From the NCBI GenBank assembly GCA_016795485.1, contig JAEUHM010000010.1:1-64000 (forward strand): a DNA stretch of 64,000 nucleotides, given 5' to 3'. The stretch's first letter is position 1, and the number at the start of each line of letters is the position of its first letter. Shown in pieces: positions 59,224-64,000 of the stretch. Made by a program: the position numbers and the translations under genes. Source of the DNA: Verrucomicrobiaceae bacterium. GTDB lineage: Bacteria > Verrucomicrobiota > Verrucomicrobiia > Verrucomicrobiales > Verrucomicrobiaceae. The notes under the pieces are model-generated. The model made no database searches. It saw only the letters and a list, made by a program, of their open reading frames with translations, and was not told the DNA's origin.

Positions 59224-61305
59224 ATGTCAGAAGAAAATCAACCGAATCGCGGTGACAGCAATCGTCGCAATCAGGAGCCACAGTTTAACTGGCGCGGCTT
59301 CATACTCTTCATGCTTTTTGTGATGCTGGTTCTCTCGGCCTATGTGGCCTACAATCAGAAGAACCAGCCGCAGGATTGGACGTTCTCCAAGTTCAAGGAA
59401 AACGTGGAAGCAGGTAATGTGGTTTCGGAGGTGTCTTTTCCCCTTCAACTCGTGACCTCGGACTCAACGCGCAAGGAAGTCATTGAGGGCTACTACCGTT
59501 TCGGCCCAGATAAGGCAGCGCCTGCCCCAGAGCAGACCGCTCCGGTCATGCCGGGCAGCATTCAAGCCCGCCCAGGCTATGTGCCTTTCCGCGTGCCGGT
59601 AAATCTGGATTTACAAAAAGACGAGATCAACGCCCTACTCAAGACCAAGGGCCTCACCCTGACGGCACGGCACACGGATGCCACGCTTACTTCTCTATTG
59701 GTGACGCTACTGCCGCTCATATTGATCATCAGCGTCATCTACATGCTGATTCGTCAGCAGATCAAGACTGCAGGCCGCGGTGCCCTAAACTTTGGTAAAT
59801 CAAGAGCCCGTCTTCTCTCGCTGGATCGCAACAAGATCACCTTCAAAGATGTAGCGGGTGTGGAAGAGGCTAAAGACGAGGTCCACGAACTGGTGGAGTT
59901 CCTCAAAGATCCGAAGAAGTTTCAGCGCCTAGGCGGCAAGATTCCAAAAGGTGTGCTCATGGTTGGCCCGCCCGGAACAGGCAAGACGTTGTTGGCCAAA
60001 GCGATTGCTGGTGAGGCTGATGTGCCCTTCTTCAGCATCAGCGGCTCTGATTTCGTGGAGATGTTCGTTGGTGTTGGAGCAAGTCGCGTGCGCGACATGT
60101 TCGAGCAGGGCCGCAAAAATGCTCCCTGCTTGATTTTCATCGACGAAATTGACGCGGTGGGCCGTCATCGTGGCCACGGAATGGGTGGAGGCCATGACGA
60201 ACGTGAGCAAACGCTCAACGCTCTGCTCGTCGAGATGGACGGCTTCGATACCCAGGAAGGAATCATCATCATCGCCGCGACGAACCGCCCTGACGTGCTT
60301 GACCCTGCGTTGCTCCGCCCTGGACGATTTGATCGTCAGGTCACGGTTTCTTTGCCTGATGTGAAGGGCCGGGAGGAGATCCTCAAGGTCCACTCGAAGA
60401 AGGTGAAGCTAGCCGAAGATGCTGACCTGTCCAAAGTCGCACGCGGTACACCCGGCTTCTCTGGAGCGGAACTCGCTAATGTGATCAACGAAGCAGCGCT
60501 CCTAGCTGCTCGCCGCAACTTGAAGGCTATCACGACCGCCGAACTCGAAGAAGCCCGCGACAAAGTGCGCTGGGGCCGTGAGCGTCGTTCGCTTGCACTC
60601 ACCGAGAAGGAGAAGGAAAACACAGCTTATCACGAAGCAGGTCACGCGATTCTGATCGAGTTGCTCGAGCACACCGATCCACTGCACAAGGTGACGATCA
60701 TTCCTCGGGGTCCTTCTCTTGGCTCCACCATGTGGCTGCCTGAAGAAGACAAGCACAACGACCGCAAAAGCGAGTTGTTGGACGACCTAGTGGTGGCGAT
60801 GGGCGGCCGTGTCGCAGAAGAGATTCAGTTTGGCGATGTTACCAACGGAGCGAGTGGAGACATTCGGATGGCCTCAAGGATCGCACGCAACATGGTCTGC
60901 AACTGGGGCATGAGCACCGAGTTAGGCATGATCGAGTATGGCGAGAATGAGAGCGCTAGCTTCATGGGCCGTGGCACCAACAACTACAGCCAAGACACGG
61001 CGAGAAAGATCGATCAAGAGGTGAAGCGCCTGATCGATGATGCCTATGCTAAAGCCAAGGACATGCTGCTTGCTTACAAGGCTCAACTTGATGCTATCGC
61101 CCTAGCGTTGCTTGAATACGAGACGCTAGATGGTGAGCATATCAAAGAAATCATGCAGCATGGCAAGTTGCTCAATCCGCCGAAGAATCACTCCAAGCCG
61201 CCGCCCCCTCCTCCATTGCCTAAATCGGCGGAAAATCGTCCTGCACGCCAAGAAGATGAGGATGAGGGTGGACTTGCGCCCAACATCGTCGGTGCGCCTG
61301 CATGA
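59224..61305 (+). CDS. ftsH: ATP-dependent zinc metalloprotease FtsH
   Basis: A 693-residue inner-membrane AAA protease that degrades unstable membrane and cytoplasmic proteins. Two TM segments ([18 protein letters not shown] and [19 protein letters not shown]) flank a periplasmic domain (about residues 45-155). Then come [18 protein letters not shown] (Walker A), [20 protein letters not shown] (Walker B), the second region of homology ([19 protein letters not shown]), and [12 protein letters not shown] (zinc HEXGH). A proline-rich C-terminal tail ([14 protein letters not shown]) is unusual. Its stop overlaps the start of the hisN-like gene by 4 bases. The start [10 protein letters not shown] is well placed. 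Confidence 0.97.
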   Translation: MSEENQPNRGDSNRRNQEPQFNWRGFILFMLFVMLVLSAYVAYNQKNQPQDWTFSKFKENVEAGNVVSEVSFPLQLVTSDSTRKEVIEGYYRFGPDKAAPAPEQTAPVMPGSIQARPGYVPFRVPVNLDLQKDEINALLKTKGLTLTARHTDATLTSLLVTLLPLILIISVIYMLIRQQIKTAGRGALNFGKSRARLLSLDRNKITFKDVAGVEEAKDEVHELVEFLKDPKKFQRLGGKIPKGVLMVGPPGTGKTLLAKAIAGEADVPFFSISGSDFVEMFVGVGASRVRDMFEQGRKNAPCLIFIDEIDAVGRHRGHGMGGGHDEREQTLNALLVEMDGFDTQEGIIIIAATNRPDVLDPALLRPGRFDRQVTVSLPDVKGREEILKVHSKKVKLAEDADLSKVARGTPGFSGAELANVINEAALLAARRNLKAITTAELEEARDKVRWGRERRSLALTEKEKENTAYHEAGHAILIELLEHTDPLHKVTIIPRGPSLGSTMWLPEEDKHNDRKSELLDDLVVAMGGRVAEEIQFGDVTNGASGDIRMASRIARNMVCNWGMSTELGMIEYGENESASFMGRGTNNYSQDTARKIDQEVKRLIDDAYAKAKDMLLAYKAQLDAIALALLEYETLDGEHIKEIMQHGKLLNPPKNHSKPPPPPPLPKSAENRPARQEDEDEGGLAPNIVGAPA

Positions 61306-62075
61306 CCGGCCTACCCGGCACCACAGAGCTTGTTGAGTTCACACGCGCGTTGGCAGATGCCAGCGCGCAGGTTATTCGGGGCTATTTTCGGTCAGACTAT
61401 GAGGTAATTAGCAAGTCAGACGATTCTCCTGTCACCAAAGCTGACCGAGAAGCGGAAGAAGTAATGCGCTCCCTCATCACCGCTCGATTTCCCGAGCACG
61501 GCATTCTTGGCGAAGAGTGCGGGCACTATCAGCCCGAGGCAGATTACCAGTGGGTGCTTGATCCGATCGACGGAACAAAGGCTTTTGTGAGCCACAGTTA
61601 CCTTTTCGGCACTCTCATTGCGCTACTCTATCAGGGTCGACCTATTCTCGGTGTCATCCATCACCCACTCATGGCGGACTTCCTCATCGGGATCGAGGGA
61701 GAGACGTTTCTCAACGGCAAAAAAGTCATGATGCGCTCCTGCGAGCGGATTGAAGATGCAATCTTACTCAGCAGCACGATGGATTTGATACGGAAGCATC
61801 AGAACGGAGATGCGTTCGACGGACTGAGCCTCCGAGTCGCGCGCCACAACAACTGGGGAGATTGCCACGGCTACTACCTCCTCGCTGTAGGAGGTGCAGA
61901 CATCATGGCAGACCCAATCATGAATCCTTGGGACATCATGGCGCTCATTCCGATCATTGAGGGCGCTGGCGGCCTTATCACTGACTGGCAAGGCAACGAT
62001 GCGGTTGCTGGACGAAGCATCGTGGCGGCAAACCGAGCACTCCACGCTGACGTAATCAGGGCTCTGAATCCCTGA
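61302..62075 (+). CDS. hisN: Inositol monophosphatase-family protein, probable histidinol-phosphatase
   Basis: A 257-residue metal-dependent phosphatase. [25 protein letters not shown] and [20 protein letters not shown] are the three motifs binding metal and phosphate. The [17 protein letters not shown] pattern is typical of the histidinol-phosphatase (HisN) branch rather than inositol monophosphatase, but the substrate is inferred. Its ATG overlaps the ftsH stop by 4 bases. It converges with the Ig-repeat gene: the stops abut at 62075/62076. Other his genes are not nearby. Confidence 0.88.
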   Translation: MTGLPGTTELVEFTRALADASAQVIRGYFRSDYEVISKSDDSPVTKADREAEEVMRSLITARFPEHGILGEECGHYQPEADYQWVLDPIDGTKAFVSHSYLFGTLIALLYQGRPILGVIHHPLMADFLIGIEGETFLNGKKVMMRSCERIEDAILLSSTMDLIRKHQNGDAFDGLSLRVARHNNWGDCHGYYLLAVGGADIMADPIMNPWDIMALIPIIEGAGGLITDWQGNDAVAGRSIVAANRALHADVIRALNP

Positions 62076-64000
62076 TTATTGCGAGATTACGACCTGTCCG
62101 GAAAGCATGGGCGAGGTTTTTATGGTCTGGCCAACTCCTGGCACCTGGGGCACGAGGAAATAGCCGAAAGCCTTCTCAGTGCCGCTAGCCGGGCGCACGA
62201 TGACGCCGTAGAACTTAATAGCAGACCGCACGAGTGCCGGACTTGCTTCCGTGAGGGTAAACTCGCCAGTCACCAAACCACTCGCTGGATTGATGCTGAG
62301 CTTTGCCTTGCCTGGATTTGCCGGGGAGCCCGCAAGTGGCATCACAACTGTGTTAGTCGCCGTAAAGGTAAAGGCCGCCACGTCAGGGTTGGTTGCAGAA
62401 GCATCCACTCCCCCCGTCAGACCACCATCAGCAAACAAAAGGCTGGCTGTAGAAGCGGAAGATGGAAGACCAAGTACGATGCTGCCCTTGGAAGCGCGCG
62501 CCAAATACTTGCCATAGACATCAAGCGTCAGGGGGCCGAACAGACCGGTGTAAACCCTACCCGTTGTGGTAACACTCTTGTTCCAAATGACATTGCCAGA
62601 GACCGCGTTCTCAGTGAAGGCCCCACCTGGATCAGCACTGAGCGTCAAAATGCCAATCATTGAGCTCTGCTTATTGTAGAGCGGTTGGTAGAAGAGGATC
62701 TCGCCATTGGGTCCGATAAACCCTGGGCAAGAAATGCCATTCCCATCGGAAGTTTTGCCTGCAAGCGTTAGAGATCCATCGAGTCCCACGGCGAAAGTCG
62801 CATAGCCAGTACCCTGCGGAACGGTTTGCACCCCAAAATTGGAGGCTAGCTCGATTCCCATGCTGTAATAACCGGCACGATTGCTCGCCGGGTTAATCGT
62901 CTTGTCCCAGACCTTCCTCCAACCAGAGACAGCAGCTGAGTTAGCGCCCTGAGCGACTGTTCCAGACAAGAGGTTCGTGATGCGATCCAGCACTAAGTCA
63001 ACGTCAAAGCCCCCCAATGTGATATCAACGGCAGGATTGCCTCCGACCACTGTAACCAAAGACCCGGTGCTCTTCAAAGTTACCGTGCCCATCGTCAGTG
63101 TGATCGAGTAGCCACCCGTGATGGAGGTTTTCAGGTCGATGCGACCACCTATGGAACTGTTGACTTGTTCATTCGGAGCAACCCGGGCGAGATAGGTGCC
63201 AACGGTGTTGTTGCTGAGCGGGACCACGATCAATTGAGCGCTGACTGGCGGGCTAGTTCCGGCGCTGTTGGTCGCTTTTGCCTGCACCGCATACACACCA
63301 GGTGCCGTTGGCTTACCACTGATCACTCCGGTGGTCTTGTTGAGGACCAGCCCTGGTGGAAGCCCCGATACCGAGAAGGATTTAGGGTAGTTGAGGGCCT
63401 GTAGCGTGGCAGTGAATGGACTGCCGACGACTACGGAAGTGAAGACGGGAGTCTGCATCACTGGCGTGATCAGCCTAGCGAGTACCGTGAGACTAAAAGC
63501 CTTGGTGGACGTTGTGCCTTGACCGTCTTGCACTTGTGCAGTGAAGTTAAAGGCACCCGTAACTGTTGGCGTGCCCGTGAGAACTCCCGCACCACTCAAC
63601 GTGATGCCCGAAGGAAGGGCTCCACCACTCACCGTCCAGGAATAAGTCCCGTCGCCACCTGAAGCTGCCAGCGTCTGCGAATAAACCAAGGTAGAGAAAG
63701 CATTCGGCAGCGGACTGGATGTCGTGATGCTGAGGGCTGGGAACGCAATGTTGAGTACGAAGGCTTTGGTGCTGGATGCACTGCTTGAGTCAGTTACTTC
63801 AACCGTAAAGTTGAAGGTGCCGCCCTCCGTTGGCGTTCCAGAGAGCGTTCCGCTGCTGCTGAGGGTAATGCCATCTGGAAGCGCTCCTGCAGAAACATCC
63901 CATGTGTATGGCGTGGAGCCACCAGTTGCAGCGAATGTCGCGTTGTATGCCGTGTTCACCGCTCCGGACGGCAGCGGCGAGCTCGTCGTAATGGTTGGCG
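62076..64000 (-). CDS. Ig-like repeat surface protein, 5' end beyond window
   Basis: A minus-strand frame open to the right edge; the start lies outside. The visible 640 residues begin with at least two putative-Ig (He_PIG) repeats, each with ALPDGITLSSSGTLSGTPTE or ALPSGITLSGAGVLTGTPTV, then another with LPPGLVLNKTTGVISGKPTA. The C-terminal 400 residues form a different beta-rich region (GTYLARVAPNEQVNSSIGGR; TGLFGPLTLDVYGKYLARAS), repeated in part, common in Verrucomicrobial exported proteins. No enzyme motif is seen. The sequence before residue 1 in the window again reads as an Ig-type repeat. It probably acts as an adhesin or surface scaffold. Confidence 0.85.
   Translation of the reverse strand, partial: PTITTSSPLPSGAVNTAYNATFAATGGSTPYTWDVSAGALPDGITLSSSGTLSGTPTEGGTFNFTVEVTDSSSASSTKAFVLNIAFPALSITTSSPLPNAFSTLVYSQTLAASGGDGTYSWTVSGGALPSGITLSGAGVLTGTPTVTGAFNFTAQVQDGQGTTSTKAFSLTVLARLITPVMQTPVFTSVVVGSPFTATLQALNYPKSFSVSGLPPGLVLNKTTGVISGKPTAPGVYAVQAKATNSAGTSPPVSAQLIVVPLSNNTVGTYLARVAPNEQVNSSIGGRIDLKTSITGGYSITLTMGTVTLKSTGSLVTVVGGNPAVDITLGGFDVDLVLDRITNLLSGTVAQGANSAAVSGWRKVWDKTINPASNRAGYYSMGIELASNFGVQTVPQGTGYATFAVGLDGSLTLAGKTSDGNGISCPGFIGPNGEILFYQPLYNKQSSMIGILTLSADPGGAFTENAVSGNVIWNKSVTTTGRVYTGLFGPLTLDVYGKYLARASKGSIVLGLPSSASTASLLFADGGLTGGVDASATNPDVAAFTFTATNTVVMPLAGSPANPGKAKLSINPASGLVTGEFTLTEASPALVRSAIKFYGVIVRPASGTEKAFGYFLVPQVPGVGQTIKTSPMLSGQVVISQ

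Noticed and set aside
1-64000. rRNA, tRNA or prophage genes
   Set aside because: None was found on reading both strands; no clear tRNA arms or CCA ends, no integrase, and no phage structural genes were seen, although a subtle RNA could be missed without a covariance search.

Overview
The window looks like chromosomal DNA from a free-living member of the Verrucomicrobia, most likely near Prosthecobacter or Verrucomicrobium. The evidence is the combination of families: a GloVer (Gloeo_Verruco) tandem-repeat protein, a DUF1800 plus DUF1501 gene pair, two Cys-type sulfatases, Tat-exported Gfo/Idh/MocA and dimethylformamidase-like proteins, WRG-type PQQ-propeller proteins, and a Ser/Thr kinase fused to PEGA and SUMF1-like domains. 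No species is claimed. No rRNA, tRNA, CRISPR array, integrase or transposase was seen.

Layout. 1-2.2 kb: the 3' part of an unrecognised gene, then about 1.1 kb of palindrome-rich tandem repeats (units of 310-319 bp). 2.2-18 kb: mostly minus-strand genes: phosphate uptake (DUF47 regulator plus Pit), a secreted esterase, a PQQ-propeller protein, purQ, an FHA membrane protein, a Tat-exported dimethylformamidase-like protein, an M42-type peptidase, a divergent LpxL-like acyltransferase, a sugar-type oxidoreductase, a second propeller protein, then ftsY, nusB, ribH and ribBA. 18-24.6 kb: fmt, ferritin plus a small lipoprotein, a Tat-type oxidoreductase, an FHA protein, rpsT, and pyrR-pyrB. 24.6-29 kb: a 1230-residue GloVer protein and a gene-free mosaic of short repeats. 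29-43.6 kb: a zinc-ribbon ExbB with two coiled-coil ExbD-like partners, a PilT-like ATPase, two MFS-type transporters, the kinase fusion, a sulfatase, a kelch-like protein, a secreted hydrolase and a deoxyribosyltransferase-like protein. 43.8-55.2 kb: a 3061-residue DUF1800 protein and its DUF1501 partner, separated by a small cassette. 55-64 kb: DUF3820, DUF374 acyltransferase, an EF-hand sulfatase, purD, ftsH, hisN-like, and the 3' part of an Ig-repeat surface protein that runs off the right edge.

Genes that probably act together: DUF47 with Pit; ribBA with ribH (flavin synthesis) beside nusB and ftsY; pyrR with pyrB (stop and start overlap); ferritin with the lipoprotein; the ExbB/ExbD/ExbD set as one envelope energy-transducing complex; DUF1800 with DUF1501 as an export-linked pair; ftsH with hisN. 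Several pairs use 4-base ATGA or GTGA overlaps, so translational coupling is common in this genome.

The strongest unusual object is at 53042-53480. It is a gene for a four-helix-bundle protein of the 23S rRNA intervening-sequence type, enclosed by a perfect 24-nt inverted repeat and placed exactly between the DUF1800 stop and the DUF1501 start. Both edges carry ATG, and removing the cassette would rebuild a TGATG stop-start overlap. Next in interest are the DUF1800 domain split by about a dozen Calx-beta repeats, the asymmetric ExbD pair, and the nested palindromic repeat families.
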